NCBI RefSeq assembly: GCF_040256745.1
Contig: NZ_CP138335.1
Location: 248,001 to 312,000, forward strand
From: Scrofimicrobium sp. R131
GTDB taxonomy: Bacteria; Actinomycetota; Actinomycetes; Actinomycetales; Actinomycetaceae
Reading direction: 5' to 3'
DNA length: 64,000 nucleotides
The number at the start of each line of letters is the position of its first letter. Position 1 is the first letter of the stretch. Below are positions 36,476 through 45,051 of the stretch, one piece after another. Position numbers and translations under genes: made by a program. The notes under the pieces are model-generated. The model was given only the letters and a program-made list of their open reading frames with translations, was not told the origin of the DNA and did not search any database.

Positions 36476-38180
36476 GCTCCCTGAACTGCTCCGCTGGCTC
36501 CTGGGCATCACCCGCCCGGTGCATCCTCCGCTGCTGGCCTCCCTCCTCTGCCGGGTCCTCAACCTGTCGCTGGACCTGGCCCTGTTCGCCACCGCTACCG
36601 GCGGAGTGGTGAACCTGCTGGTCAACGGGGGCTCAATCTGGACTCTGCTCGCCATTTTGCTGGGCCTGGCCCTGCTGAAGGCGCTCTGCTACTACTTTGA
36701 GCAGTTCCTCGGTCACTACGTGGCCTTCAAAGCGCTTGAACTGCTGCGGGCCTACGTGTTCTCTAAGCTGTGGCCCAAAGCGCCGGCCGTGGTGACCCAG
36801 TCCCGCTCCGGCGACGTACTGGCCTCCCTCACCCGCGACGTGGACCGGATCGAAGTGGTCTACGCCCACACGTTTGCTCCGGTGGTGTCCGCCTACCTGG
36901 TGGGCATCGGCGCTTCCCTGACGGCCGGCTTCTGGCTCGGTTGGGACGTGGTCTGGGTGGCGGTGCTGTGCCTGGCCCTCGCCCTGCTGGTCGTGCCCTA
37001 CCTGGGGATCAGGCGCGCGCTGCGCTCCACCCAGGGCGTGCTTGAATCTCGGCGCGACCTCGCGCATCACCTGACCGACTCGGTGTTTGGACTGGACGAG
37101 GTGGTCGGTTACGGGCGGGAGGCCGACCGGCTCGCCGAGTTGGACGAGCTGGGAATGCGGGTCAGTCGCCTGAGCGCCCAGCCGCGCGCGGTGCGGGCCT
37201 GGCGCCGCGGGGCGAACCTGTTCCTGACGATCGTCGCCACCCTGTCGGTCATCTGGTTGGGGCAGGGCACGCTGTCGGCCGTGGCGGTTGCCGCGCTGGC
37301 CGGCGCCACCCTCCGAGTTTTCGAGGGGCCGCGCGGGGTCGAGGACGCCCTCGGGTACCTGGATCACTCCCTATCGGCCGCCCGCCGACTGTGGACCATC
37401 GCGCACGCGCCCGAGCGGGTCAGTGACGGACCGGTGGAGCTGAACCTGACCGAGCCGCCCCTGATTTCATTTGACCGGGTCAGTTACACCTACCCCTCCA
37501 CCGACGGGCGAGCGGACGAGCCGGCCGTGACCGAGATCAGCTTCGAAGTTGAGCCGGGAAGCCACACCACTTTGGTTGGCCGATCCGGGTCGGGTAAGTC
37601 GACGCTGATGCAACTCCTGCAGCGCTACGACGATCCCGGTGAGGGGCAGATTCTGCTGGACGGGCGCCCGCTGCCCGAGTTCACACTCGACTCGCTCCGG
37701 CGCCACGTGGTGGCCGTGTCCCAAAAGAATCAGCTGCTCCAGGGGTCGGTGGCTCAGAACCTGCGGCTTGGGGCGCCTGACGCGACCGACGAGGAGCTGT
37801 GGGCCGCCCTGCACACCGCCTGCCTGGACGAGGATATCCGCGCGCTTCCCGACGGGCTGGAGACTTCGGTGGGACGGGCCAAGACGGCCCTGTCTGGTGG
37901 TCAGGTTCAGCGGCTCTGCCTGGCCCGGGCGCTGCTGCTGCGCCCCCGAGTGCTGATCCTGGACGAGTTTGCCGCCAGCTTGAACGTGGACCTGGAGGAG
38001 CAGATTCGCCACCGCCTCGATCAGTGGCCGGATCCGCTCACGCTGATCGAAGTGACCCACCGCCTGCGGGCCACCGAGAATGCGGACCAGATCATCATGC
38101 TGGATCGCGGTCAGATCATCCGCCGGGGATCGGGGGCGGAACTGTCCGCTGACAAGCTGGCGCAGCTCTTTTTGTCCTGA
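36468..38180 (+). CDS. cydC: Thiol reductant ABC exporter subunit CydC
   Basis: A 570-residue half-transporter that pairs with CydD: six helices, then ATPase with Walker A GRSGSGKST, signature ALSGGQVQR and H-loop VTHR. The Walker B/D-loop region reads LILDEFAASLN rather than the usual LDEPTASLD, so this ATP site may be weakened; asymmetry between CydC and CydD sites is known in the family. AAGGAG lies 7 nt before ATG 36468. The oxidase genes cydAB are not next to it in this window. Confidence 0.87.
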   Translation: MPKLPELLRWLLGITRPVHPPLLASLLCRVLNLSLDLALFATATGGVVNLLVNGGSIWTLLAILLGLALLKALCYYFEQFLGHYVAFKALELLRAYVFSKLWPKAPAVVTQSRSGDVLASLTRDVDRIEVVYAHTFAPVVSAYLVGIGASLTAGFWLGWDVVWVAVLCLALALLVVPYLGIRRALRSTQGVLESRRDLAHHLTDSVFGLDEVVGYGREADRLAELDELGMRVSRLSAQPRAVRAWRRGANLFLTIVATLSVIWLGQGTLSAVAVAALAGATLRVFEGPRGVEDALGYLDHSLSAARRLWTIAHAPERVSDGPVELNLTEPPLISFDRVSYTYPSTDGRADEPAVTEISFEVEPGSHTTLVGRSGSGKSTLMQLLQRYDDPGEGQILLDGRPLPEFTLDSLRRHVVAVSQKNQLLQGSVAQNLRLGAPDATDEELWAALHTACLDEDIRALPDGLETSVGRAKTALSGGQVQRLCLARALLLRPRVLILDEFAASLNVDLEEQIRHRLDQWPDPLTLIEVTHRLRATENADQIIMLDRGQIIRRGSGAELSADKLAQLFLS

Positions 38181-38269
38181 CCCGACCCGGCGGCCAAGAC
38201 AGCCGTGTCAACTATTTGGCCAAAGAGGCCGAACGGCTAGGATTCAGAGCTGTTTTAACCTTGTCAATA

Positions 38270-38303
38270 AATCGCGCCTAGGGCTTGAGTCCTAGGCGCG
38301 ATT
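38270..38303 (+). terminator. 13-bp hairpin between cydC and ohr
   Basis: Perfect stem AATCGCGCCTAGG (38270-38282) with its complement (38291-38303) and an 8-nt loop. The plus side has only TTG after it, so it may be a weak terminator of cydDC or an element in the ohr leader; on the minus strand it would be followed by TATT. Confidence 0.5.
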
Positions 38304-38319
38304 GTGCTCAAATGGAGAG

Positions 38320-38754
38320 ATGACAAACACACCAGATTCCGTCGTATACCAAGCCGTTGCCGAAGTGACCGGGGGTCGGGGTGGGCACGCCCACTCGCAC
38401 AACCCCGAGCTGGAGCTGGACCTGCGGGTCCCGACCGAAATGGGTGGCCCGGGTGGGGGGAACAACCCGGAGCAACTGTTCGCCATGGGTTACGGTGCCT
38501 GTTTCCAGGGGGCGCTGGCGCTGGCGGCCAAAGAGGTGGGGGCCGACGTCTCCCAGTCGGTGGTCCGCTCTTCGGTCGGAATCGGCCCGGAGGGTGAAAG
38601 CTTCGCCCTGACCGTCAAGATGGAGGTCTATGTTCCCGGGTTGGAGCTAGACCAGGTTCAGGCCTTGGCTAACCGGACGCACGAGCTGTGCCCCTACTCG
38701 AAGGCCACTCGCGGCAATGTGCCGGTTGAGGTTGTGGCCGTAGCCAGCCTCTAG
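38320..38754 (+). CDS. ohr: Organic hydroperoxide resistance protein (Ohr/OsmC family)
   Basis: A 144-residue thiol peroxidase that reduces organic hydroperoxides. Both catalytic Cys are present: GACFQGAL and ELCPYSKATRGNVPV, the latter Ohr-type. ATG 38320 has TGGAGAG upstream; a GTG at 38302 would add six residues inside the hairpin. Ended by a bidirectional hairpin that is duplicated farther on. Confidence 0.9.
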   Translation: MTNTPDSVVYQAVAEVTGGRGGHAHSHNPELELDLRVPTEMGGPGGGNNPEQLFAMGYGACFQGALALAAKEVGADVSQSVVRSSVGIGPEGESFALTVKMEVYVPGLELDQVQALANRTHELCPYSKATRGNVPVEVVAVASL

Positions 38755-38767
38755 TCAACTCAGCGAT

Positions 38768-38850
38768 AACCCCGGGACGGTCAGGTAACTCTGGCCTAGT
38801 CCCGGGGTCTTCGTTTAGCGGTTGCCGTTTAGGTAGGCGGTGGCCACCTG
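38768..38850. repeat. 83-bp direct repeat, left copy (terminator plus 3' end of M18 peptidase gene)
   Basis: The 83 bp match 39594-39676 without gaps and with 5 mismatches. The segment holds a 10-bp terminator stem (ACCCCGGGAC with GTCCCGGGGT) and, on the minus strand, codons for QVATAYLNGNR plus stop, the last residues of the M18 aminopeptidase. Downstream of 38850 the similarity stops, so this is a decayed duplicate end flanking the hicAB insert. Confidence 0.9.
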
Positions 38851-38935
38851 GGTTGGTGATCAGGCGCGAGAAGAGTGGTCGTCCGGATGGGGGAACGGTC
38901 GTAGCTCTCCGAACCGGAGCGAACCACTGTCGGTC

Positions 38936-38976
38936 AGTCTACCTAGATAGACTTGTATAGTCGCGTCGTGTAGACT
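38936..38976 (+). promoter_or_regulatory. hicAB promoter and candidate HicB operator
   Basis: An inverted repeat AGTCTA (38936-38941) / TAGACT (38948-38953) with a 6-bp spacer is followed by a further TAGACT at 38971-38976 that lies 6 nt before ATG 38983. The last box is a good -10 for a leaderless mRNA. The repeated hexamer is a likely site for autoregulation by HicB. Confidence 0.55.
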
Positions 38977-38982
38977 ACTTTG

Positions 38983-39177
38983 ATGACCAAGCGGAAAGAC
39001 CTGCTCTCAATCATTAGGAAGTATGCCAAAGAGCAGGGTTTGGAGCTGGTTGTGAAAGAGGGGGGAAGTCATACCTGGGTGTGGGTGGGCGAGAAATACG
39101 CGACCTTGCCGCGCCACAATGAGATTCCAAATCGTTTCGCCCACACAATTCTCAGGCAGCTAGGAGTTGAAGAATGA
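38983..39177 (+). CDS. hicA: HicA-family mRNA interferase toxin
   Basis: A 64-residue basic protein with the HicA double-stranded-RNA-binding-like fold: KDLLSIIRKYAKEQGLELVVKEGGSHTWVWV with the catalytic His in GGSH, and RHNEIPNRFAHTILRQLG. It cleaves mRNA when not bound by HicB. ATG 38983 has TAGACT 6 nt upstream. The codon usage is less G+C-rich than its neighbours. Overlaps hicB by 4 nt (ATGA). Confidence 0.88.
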   Translation: MTKRKDLLSIIRKYAKEQGLELVVKEGGSHTWVWVGEKYATLPRHNEIPNRFAHTILRQLGVEE

Positions 39178-39554
39178 GTACCTACACCGCGAAAGTGAGC
39201 CGTGATGAGGGGTGGTGGGTTGTCACGGTAGCGGAAGTGCCAGGCTTGTTCACTCAAGTGAAAAGGCTCGAGCAGGTTGAGCCAATGGTCAGAGATGCGC
39301 TCGGTCTTTTCCCAGAGGTGGAGTCAAACCCGGCGGAAGCAGTGGTGAACGTTGAAGTGCAGGGCACGATCGGGAAGTTGGCCACTGACGTGCAGCAGGT
39401 GAGAGCTGAAGCTGACAAGGCACAATCGGCTGCCAGTCAGATCACGCGGGAAGCTGCCCGGAGCTTAGCGGGGCAGGGTCTGCCTTACCGGGATATTGGG
39501 AAGTTACTCGGTGTCAGCTTCCAGCGCGCGCAAAAACTGGTCTCAAAGAGCTAG
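39174..39554 (+). CDS. hicB: HicB-family antitoxin
   Basis: A 126-residue protein: a HicB partial RNase H-like fold (YTAKVSRDEGWWVVTVAEVPGLFTQVKRLEQVEPMVRDALGLF) followed by a helical linker and a C-terminal helix-turn-helix (GLPYRDIGKLLGVSFQRAQKL), which likely binds the upstream operator. It neutralises HicA. The gene pair lies between two 83-bp direct repeats. Confidence 0.88.
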   Translation: MSTYTAKVSRDEGWWVVTVAEVPGLFTQVKRLEQVEPMVRDALGLFPEVESNPAEAVVNVEVQGTIGKLATDVQQVRAEADKAQSAASQITREAARSLAGQGLPYRDIGKLLGVSFQRAQKLVSKS

Positions 39555-39593
39555 CGGGAGCGAGGATAAGCTCGTAGAAGTTGGATCCGGCGA

Positions 39594-39676
39594 AACCCCG
39601 GGACGGCCAGCCAACTCTGGCCTAGTCCCGGGGTCTTCGTTTATCGGTTGCCGTTGAGGTAGGCGGTGGCCACCTG
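39594..39676. repeat. 83-bp direct repeat, right copy (functional terminator and 3' end of M18 peptidase gene)
   Basis: This copy (78 of 83 identical to 38768-38850) holds the 10-bp terminator stem and the true last codons and stop of the M18 aminopeptidase. The stem serves minus-strand transcripts (GGGGTTTCG after the stem) and plus-strand hicAB (CTTCGTTT after the stem). Confidence 0.9.
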
Positions 39677-40903
39677 AATCAGGGCCTCCTCGTCGGCAAC
39701 GTGGCTCATTTCCCGGGCGGAGTGCATCGACAGCAGTGGGATCCCTACATCTACGGTCAGCAGGCCGAGGCGAGTAGCCGTGATCGGGCCAATCGTGGAC
39801 CCGCAGGGAACCGCGTTGTTAGAGACGAAGTCCTGCGACTCGACCCCGGCGGCGGCGCAGACCCGGTGCCAGAGGGAGATTCCCTGGCCCTCCGAGGCGT
39901 ACCGCTGGTTTGCGTTGATCTTGAGCAGTGGGCCGCGCCCCAGCAGGGGACGGGTGTCATCGTCGTGCAGCTGCGCGTAGTTCGGGTGGACGCTGTGGCC
40001 CGCGTCCGCTGAGATGCAACTGGAACGCGCCATCAGCTGCCAGAACTGATCACCGGTGGCACCGACGGCACCAGCGGTTCGACGGAGGACGTCCTCCAGG
40101 AACGGCCCGGCCGCGCCGGTGCGGGTGGCCGACCCGATCTCCTCGTGGTCAAACGCCACCAGGACCGGGATCACCTCGGGGTTGGGTGCGGTCGCCTTGA
40201 GGGCGGTCAGACCGGCAAACACCGAAGAGAGGTTGTCCTGGCGTCCGGCGGCGACGAACTGCTCCCGGTCCCCAAACAGCGCGGCGCCCTGGCTGGGAAC
40301 CAGGAAGATGTCGGCGGAAGCGACCTCTTCCTCGGGGAGGCCGGTCGCCTCGGCCAGCAGCGCCCCGATCGAAGCGGTGGGCTGGTCGACGGTCCATACC
40401 GGGCGCAGGTGCTGCTGGGGGTTCAGCTTCAACCCCTCGTTCACCGTTCGGTCCAGGTGGATTGCCAACTGCGGGATCCGGGCCAGCGGACCGGTGCGAA
40501 CCAGGTGCGCCTGACCCGAGCGGTCATAGAGCGCCCCGGCTAGGGCCAGTTCGCGGTCCAGCCAGGAGTTCCAGATCATCCCGCCGTAAACCTCGACGGC
40601 CAGTTGCCCCCAGCCGTCAGGACTGAGGTGGTCGGGTGTCGGCTTCAGTTTGAAGCACGGGGAATCGGTGTGCGAGCCGAAGATGGCAAAACCGGCAGTT
40701 TGACTCACTTGGGGTGGAATGATCCAGGCGGCCAGCGCCCCGGACCGGATCAGAAAGTAGCTGCCCGGCTCCGAGGGCCACTGCTGCCTCTCGTCCACTT
40801 CGACAAAGCCGGCCTCAGCTAGCTGGCGGCCCGCCTCGTGCGCGGCGTGGAAGGGAGAGGGGGAAGCGTTCAGGTAGTCCAGGTAATTTGCAGTGTGAGT
40901 CAT
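39641..40903 (-). CDS. M18 family aminopeptidase
   Basis: A 420-residue zinc exopeptidase of the aspartyl-aminopeptidase family, cytoplasmic. Visible active-site segments: FGSHTDSPCFKLKP (metal His/Asp), DHEEIGS (Glu-Glu catalytic/metal) and SADAGHSVHPNY, SMHSAREM near the C-terminus. Length and motifs are standard for M18. ATG 40903 has no Shine-Dalgarno; CACAAT lies 6 nt upstream, a weak leaderless pattern. Its last 36 bp are duplicated beyond hicAB. Confidence 0.92.
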   Translation of the reverse strand: MTHTANYLDYLNASPSPFHAAHEAGRQLAEAGFVEVDERQQWPSEPGSYFLIRSGALAAWIIPPQVSQTAGFAIFGSHTDSPCFKLKPTPDHLSPDGWGQLAVEVYGGMIWNSWLDRELALAGALYDRSGQAHLVRTGPLARIPQLAIHLDRTVNEGLKLNPQQHLRPVWTVDQPTASIGALLAEATGLPEEEVASADIFLVPSQGAALFGDREQFVAAGRQDNLSSVFAGLTALKATAPNPEVIPVLVAFDHEEIGSATRTGAAGPFLEDVLRRTAGAVGATGDQFWQLMARSSCISADAGHSVHPNYAQLHDDDTRPLLGRGPLLKINANQRYASEGQGISLWHRVCAAAGVESQDFVSNNAVPCGSTIGPITATRLGLLTVDVGIPLLSMHSAREMSHVADEEALIQVATAYLNGNR

Positions 40904-40919
40904 GATTCCATTGTGGCAC

Positions 40920-41351
40920 TTAGCGTGCGTAGCGGTACACGTTCGTCTCTCGCAGTTCGAAGCCGCAGCGCTGGTAGAGGCGGTTGGCTGCTTCGCGCGA
41001 AGGGCGGGAAGTCAGGTCCACCGTGCGGCACCCGAGGGAGAACGCCTGTTCAATCGCGGCTTCGACCAACTGCTGGCCGGCGCCGTGCCCGCGGGCAGCC
41101 TCGTCCACCACCACGTCTTCGACCCAGGCACGCAAGCCGGTGGGGATACGGAAGGTGGCCAGGGTGAGCAGGCCGAGGATCGGGCTGCCCGGCTCGTTCC
41201 GGTAGGCAAATAGGTACACGCCATCCTGGTCGATTAGGGCGGAAACCCCTTCGGCGTCCAGCGTTGGCGCGGAAGAGGAAAGCTGCGGCAGGAGGTGGTC
41301 CAGGGCGGCCACGATCTCCGGGGTGACGGTAGTAACCAGCTCGGTGGTCAT
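40920..41351 (-). CDS. GNAT family N-acetyltransferase
   Basis: A 143-residue acetyltransferase. The acetyl-CoA-binding motif is VEDVVVDEAARGHGAGQQLVEAAI, followed by the substrate-side ANRLYQRCGF. ATG 41351 has AAAGGA 9 nt upstream; a longer frame to 41501 has no ribosome site. It lies 16 bp upstream of the M18 gene on the same strand. Substrate unknown. Confidence 0.88.
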   Translation of the reverse strand: MTTELVTTVTPEIVAALDHLLPQLSSSAPTLDAEGVSALIDQDGVYLFAYRNEPGSPILGLLTLATFRIPTGLRAWVEDVVVDEAARGHGAGQQLVEAAIEQAFSLGCRTVDLTSRPSREAANRLYQRCGFELRETNVYRYAR

Positions 41352-41592
41352 CTGAGGTCCTTTCGGCGGTGCTCCACGGTCGGTTCCAGCGTACCGCCCC
41401 GCTTTTCTCGATCCCGAGTGCGGCGGCGGTGTGGTGGATCTTGCTTCCTCCGTCAGGTTATCTCGACGGCCGACTAATTTGAATGAAGGCGGCATATTCA
41501 ATGTCGGTGGGGGCCAAGGTCCCGAACAAACAGTAGGTCAGAACTAGCGTAACTTCGGACAACTCGAAGCCGTTCAATAGTTGAAGGGCAGC

Positions 41593-41620
41593 AAAAAGGG
41601 CCACCCGATGGGTGGCCCTT
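41593..41620 (-). terminator. Terminator of the minus-strand membrane protein gene
   Basis: Stem AAGGGCCACC (41596-41605) with GGTGGCCCTT (41611-41620), ending on the minus strand in TTTTT (41593-41597). It lies 25 bp after the stop of the gene at 41645. Confidence 0.85.
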
Positions 41621-41644
41621 CTACGCTGTTACGTCGGGAGGAGG

Positions 41645-42154
41645 CTAGTCCTTCTTGCCGCTGACAACGAAGCCAGCCCCGGTGATCGCGGTGGTGACGC
41701 CCAGGCCCATGACCAGAGCGGAAACGCCAAACGCGAGGATCGAAGTGAAGAGTGAGGCCCGCAGGAACGCGGCGCTCTGAGCGGTGTTGCGCAGGGCCTG
41801 GAGCTTGGCGGCTTCCTCGGAGTCGTCGCCGAACTCGGCCTTGGCTTCGTTCACCTTATCGCCCAGGGTGGCGTAGGTTTCGCCTTCGGTGGAGTGCTCG
41901 GCGTGGATGTTAATGATCTCCTGCATGGACCAGGCGGTGAACGGCCCAGCCACAGCCTTGCCGGCGTTGGAGGGAGCGTCGTCCGGGACAACCATCTGCT
42001 GAACCTTCAGCTGCGAGGAGACGGCACCCCACGCGACGCCACCGGAAACCAGCATGATTGCACCAGCTACGATCAGGATAATGCCAATGATGCGGGCAGC
42101 CCCACCGGCGCGCTTGGTCGCCGATGCGTCTACGGGCTTGGTAGAAGCAGTCAT
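41645..42154 (-). CDS. Membrane protein, unknown function
   Basis: A 168-residue protein with an N-terminal membrane helix (about residues 22-46), an extracytoplasmic acidic domain (about 50-125) and two close C-terminal helices (about 130-163). ATG 42154 has AAGGAAG 6 nt upstream; the longer form to 42181 does not. Similar proteins occur in Actinomycetales and are sometimes mislabelled LigA. It is divergent from dnaK with 344 bp between. Confidence 0.7.
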   Translation of the reverse strand: MTASTKPVDASATKRAGGAARIIGIILIVAGAIMLVSGGVAWGAVSSQLKVQQMVVPDDAPSNAGKAVAGPFTAWSMQEIINIHAEHSTEGETYATLGDKVNEAKAEFGDDSEEAAKLQALRNTAQSAAFLRASLFTSILAFGVSALVMGLGVTTAITGAGFVVSGKKD

Positions 42155-42360
42155 CAATCTTCCTTCTGTTTTTGCCGGCACCTTCCGAGCACCGACAGAT
42201 CAACTTTGTCCTAGAGATCGTCTAGGTGCTGTCTAGACTACTCCAGTCGAATAGCTGATTTATGCATTTTTTGTAAAATACGAAGTTCGGAATGAGACAT
42301 TGCTCCTATGGGATGCCTCACACTTTCTGGAAGCCGCGAGATGGTGCCGATTGGGGACAA

Positions 42361-42381
42361 CTTGAGTCTGGTCGACTCAAG
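42361..42381. promoter_or_regulatory. HAIR operator 1 upstream of dnaK
   Basis: CTTGAGT-N7-ACTCAAG, an exact match to the HAIR element bound by the heat-shock repressor HspR. The palindrome extends two bases further on each side. Confidence 0.95.
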
Positions 42382-42397
42382 TTCTTCGGGTGAGGTC

Positions 42398-42445
42398 TTG
42401 CGCTCCAGACTCCTCATCCGTAGACTTGAGTGCAACAGACTCAAG
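42398..42445 (+). promoter_or_regulatory. dnaK promoter with overlapping HAIR operator 2
   Basis: TTGCGC (42398-42403) and TAGACT (42421-42426) are spaced 17 bp and form a plausible -35/-10 pair. HAIR 2 (CTTGAGT-N7-ACTCAAG, 42425-42445) overlaps the -10 and the transcription start, 64 bp from HAIR 1. HspR bound here would block initiation. Confidence 0.9.
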
Positions 42446-42498
42446 GCGGGGACAACCCCCGGTGAGAGCAAGACTTCAGTCAAACTAGGAGAGAACTT

Positions 42499-44352
42499 AT
42501 GGCTAAAGCAGTAGGGATTGACCTGGGCACCACCAACTCGGCAATTGCCGTCCTGGAAGGGGGCGAGCCGACCATCATCGCGAACGCGGAGGGCGCTCGC
42601 ACCACCCCCTCGGTGGTGGCCTTCTCAAAGAACGGTGAGGTTTTGGTTGGCGAAATCGCCAAGCGCCAGGCTGTCACCAACGTGGACCGGACCATCACCT
42701 CGGTCAAGCGCCACATGGGCACCAACTGGTCGACCCAGATTGACGACAAGACCTACACCGCGCAGGAGATTTCGGCGCGGATCCTGTCCAAGCTCAAGCA
42801 CGATGCGGAGCAGTACCTGGGCGACCAGGTGACCGACGCGGTCATCACGGTCCCCGCCTACTTCAACGATGCTGAGCGGCAGGCTACCAAGGATGCCGGG
42901 CAGATTGCCGGTCTGAACGTGCTGCGGATTATCAACGAGCCGACGGCAGCGGCCCTGGCCTACGGCCTGGACAAGGGGAAAGAAGACGAACTGATCCTGG
43001 TCTTCGACCTGGGCGGCGGGACCTTCGACGTCTCGCTCCTGGAAGTGGGCAAGGATGACGACGGCTTCTCCACCATTCAGGTGCGCGCCACCTCCGGCGA
43101 CAACCGCCTCGGCGGCGACGACTGGGACCAGCGGATCGTCGACTGGCTGATCCAGCAGGTGAAGAACAAGACCGGGGTGGACCTGTCCAAGGATCCGGTG
43201 GCGCTGCAGCGGCTGAAGGAAGCTGCCGAGCAGGCCAAGCGCGAGCTGTCGACCGCGACCACCACCACCATTTCCCTGCAGTACCTGTCGATGAGCACGG
43301 AAGGCCCCATCCACCTGGATGAGAAGCTGACCCGGGCGAAGTTCGAGGACATGACCTCGGATCTGCTGGAGCGGACCAAGCGCCCGTTCCAGGACGTGAT
43401 TCGGGAAGCGGAAATCTCGGTCAAGGACATCGACCACGTGGTTCTGGTCGGCGGTTCGACCCGGATGCCGGCCGTGTCCGACCTGGTTCGCGAAATGACC
43501 GGAGGCAAAGAGCCGACCAAGACCGTGAACCCGGACGAGGTTGTTGCCATCGGGGCAGCGCTGCAGGCTGGCGTGCTGCAGGGCGACCGTTCCGACGTGC
43601 TGCTGATCGACGTCACCCCGCTCTCCCTTGGAATTGAGACCAAGGGCGGCGTGATGACCAAGCTGATCGAGCGGAACAAGGCGATTCCGACCCGGGCCAC
43701 CGAGGTCTTCTCGACCGCGGAAGACGGCCAGTCCTCCGTGCTGATCCAGGTGTTCCAGGGCGAGCGTGAGTTCACCCGCGACAACAAGCCGCTCGGCACC
43801 TTCGAGCTGACCGGAATTGCGCCCGCCCCGCGCGGGGTCCCGCAGATTGAGGTCTCCTTCGACATCGATGCCAACGGGATTGTCCACGTGTCCGCCAAGG
43901 ATCGCGGCACCGGCAAGGAGCAGTCGATGACCATCACCGGTGGTTCGGCTCTGCCCAAGGACGATATCGAGCGGATGGTTCGGGAGGCCGAAGCGCACGC
44001 GGAAGAGGACAAGGCTCGCCGGGCTGAGCAGGATACCCGCAACCTGGCCGAGCAGACCGTTTACTCGATGGAGAAGCTCCTGAAGGAGAACGACGAAAAG
44101 ATTTCCGAAGGCACCAAGACCGAGGTTCAGGCCGCGGTCGACGAGACCAAGAAGGCGCTGGAAGGGGAGGACATTGACGCCGTCAAGTCCGCCCTGGACA
44201 AGCTGAACGAGGTTGGGATGAAGATCGGCCAGGAAGTTTACGCCGAAGCTCAGGCCTCGGCGGCCGAGTCGGACCTGCCCAGCCAGGACGATGTCAACGC
44301 GGAAGAAGAAGTTATCGACGCGGAGATCATTGAGGACGAGGAAGACAAGTGA
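42499..44352 (+). CDS. dnaK: Chaperone DnaK (Hsp70)
   Basis: A 617-residue Hsp70: N-terminal ATPase ([35 protein letters not shown]) and C-terminal substrate domain with an acidic tail ending [15 protein letters not shown]. The length and the deletion in the ATPase domain are as in other Gram-positive DnaK. AGGAGAG precedes ATG 42499. First gene of dnaK-grpE-dnaJ-hspR, under two HAIR sites. Confidence 0.98.
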   Translation: MAKAVGIDLGTTNSAIAVLEGGEPTIIANAEGARTTPSVVAFSKNGEVLVGEIAKRQAVTNVDRTITSVKRHMGTNWSTQIDDKTYTAQEISARILSKLKHDAEQYLGDQVTDAVITVPAYFNDAERQATKDAGQIAGLNVLRIINEPTAAALAYGLDKGKEDELILVFDLGGGTFDVSLLEVGKDDDGFSTIQVRATSGDNRLGGDDWDQRIVDWLIQQVKNKTGVDLSKDPVALQRLKEAAEQAKRELSTATTTTISLQYLSMSTEGPIHLDEKLTRAKFEDMTSDLLERTKRPFQDVIREAEISVKDIDHVVLVGGSTRMPAVSDLVREMTGGKEPTKTVNPDEVVAIGAALQAGVLQGDRSDVLLIDVTPLSLGIETKGGVMTKLIERNKAIPTRATEVFSTAEDGQSSVLIQVFQGEREFTRDNKPLGTFELTGIAPAPRGVPQIEVSFDIDANGIVHVSAKDRGTGKEQSMTITGGSALPKDDIERMVREAEAHAEEDKARRAEQDTRNLAEQTVYSMEKLLKENDEKISEGTKTEVQAAVDETKKALEGEDIDAVKSALDKLNEVGMKIGQEVYAEAQASAAESDLPSQDDVNAEEEVIDAEIIEDEEDK

Positions 44353-44963
44353 GCCAGGACGCTGTGAACCCCGATGAGTTCGCGGGGGAAACTCCGGAGA
44401 ACTCCGGTGGTCCCGGCCGGCCAGAATCCACCGGGGCGGATCAAACCGCCCCGGCGGGTTCGCCCGAACAGGAGGCAGTGGTCCCCGTGGAGCAGGACCC
44501 GAACGCACAGTTGGAGGCCACCGTGGCCGAGCTGGAGCAGGCAAAAGAAGACCTGGCTCGGGCGCGAGCTGACCTGTACAACCTGAATCAGGAGTACGGC
44601 AACTACGTGCGTCGGGCCAAGTCCGAGGGAACCGCCCAGCGCCAGCTGGGGCAAGAAGAAGTGGCCGAGGCGCTGCTGGGGGTGCTCGACGACATCTCCG
44701 CTGCCCGCGAGGCGGGCGAACTGGGCACCGGCCCGTTCGCCTCGATCGCCACCAAGCTGGAGGAAACCCTAGCCAGCCGGTTCCACCTGGAGCGCTACGG
44801 GGCCGAGGGCGATCCGTTCGACCCGCAGCTCCACGAAGCGCTGATGGCGCAAACCAACCCAGACATCGAGCACCCGGTAATCAAGCAGGTGCTCCAACCC
44901 GGATATCGGATCAACGATCGGGTGCTCCGGGCCACCAAAGTGATGGTCGACAACCCCGAATGA
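44349..44963 (+). CDS. grpE: Nucleotide exchange factor GrpE
   Basis: A 204-residue DnaK cofactor. A disordered acidic/Pro-rich N-terminus (1-60) is followed by a long coiled coil (about 60-100) and the beta-domain ending [24 protein letters not shown], the family signature. It overlaps dnaK by 4 nt (GTGA; GTG start). Confidence 0.95.
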   Translation: MSQDAVNPDEFAGETPENSGGPGRPESTGADQTAPAGSPEQEAVVPVEQDPNAQLEATVAELEQAKEDLARARADLYNLNQEYGNYVRRAKSEGTAQRQLGQEEVAEALLGVLDDISAAREAGELGTGPFASIATKLEETLASRFHLERYGAEGDPFDPQLHEALMAQTNPDIEHPVIKQVLQPGYRINDRVLRATKVMVDNPE

Positions 44964-44968
44964 CACGT

Positions 44969-44994
44969 GATGGCCCGGCTCAGATCGGGCCATC
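44969..44994 (+). other. Intra-operon hairpin between grpE and dnaJ
   Basis: 9-bp stem GATGGCCCG (44969-44977) with CGGGCCATC (44986-44994) and no T-tract. Probably an RNA processing or stabilising element or a weak attenuator within the heat-shock operon. Confidence 0.6.
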
Positions 44995-45051
44995 ACCGTC
45001 TATTGGTCGGTGGTCTGCCCCCGACCCAAATAGACGCAGAAAGGAGTATCC

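Noticed and set aside
34871-36655. 594-residue minus-strand frame across cydD
   Set aside because: Same antisense artefact; His/Gln/Gly-rich, no recognisable motif, no ribosome site.
38270-38303. HAIR element in the hairpin before ohr (contains CTTGAGT)
   Set aside because: Only one half-site; no ACTCAAG at 7-nt spacing.
42625-44544. 639-residue minus-strand frame across dnaK, similar to proteins once described as antisense to hsp70
   Set aside because: Long frames opposite dnaK are a known codon-bias artefact; no start signal and no independent evidence.
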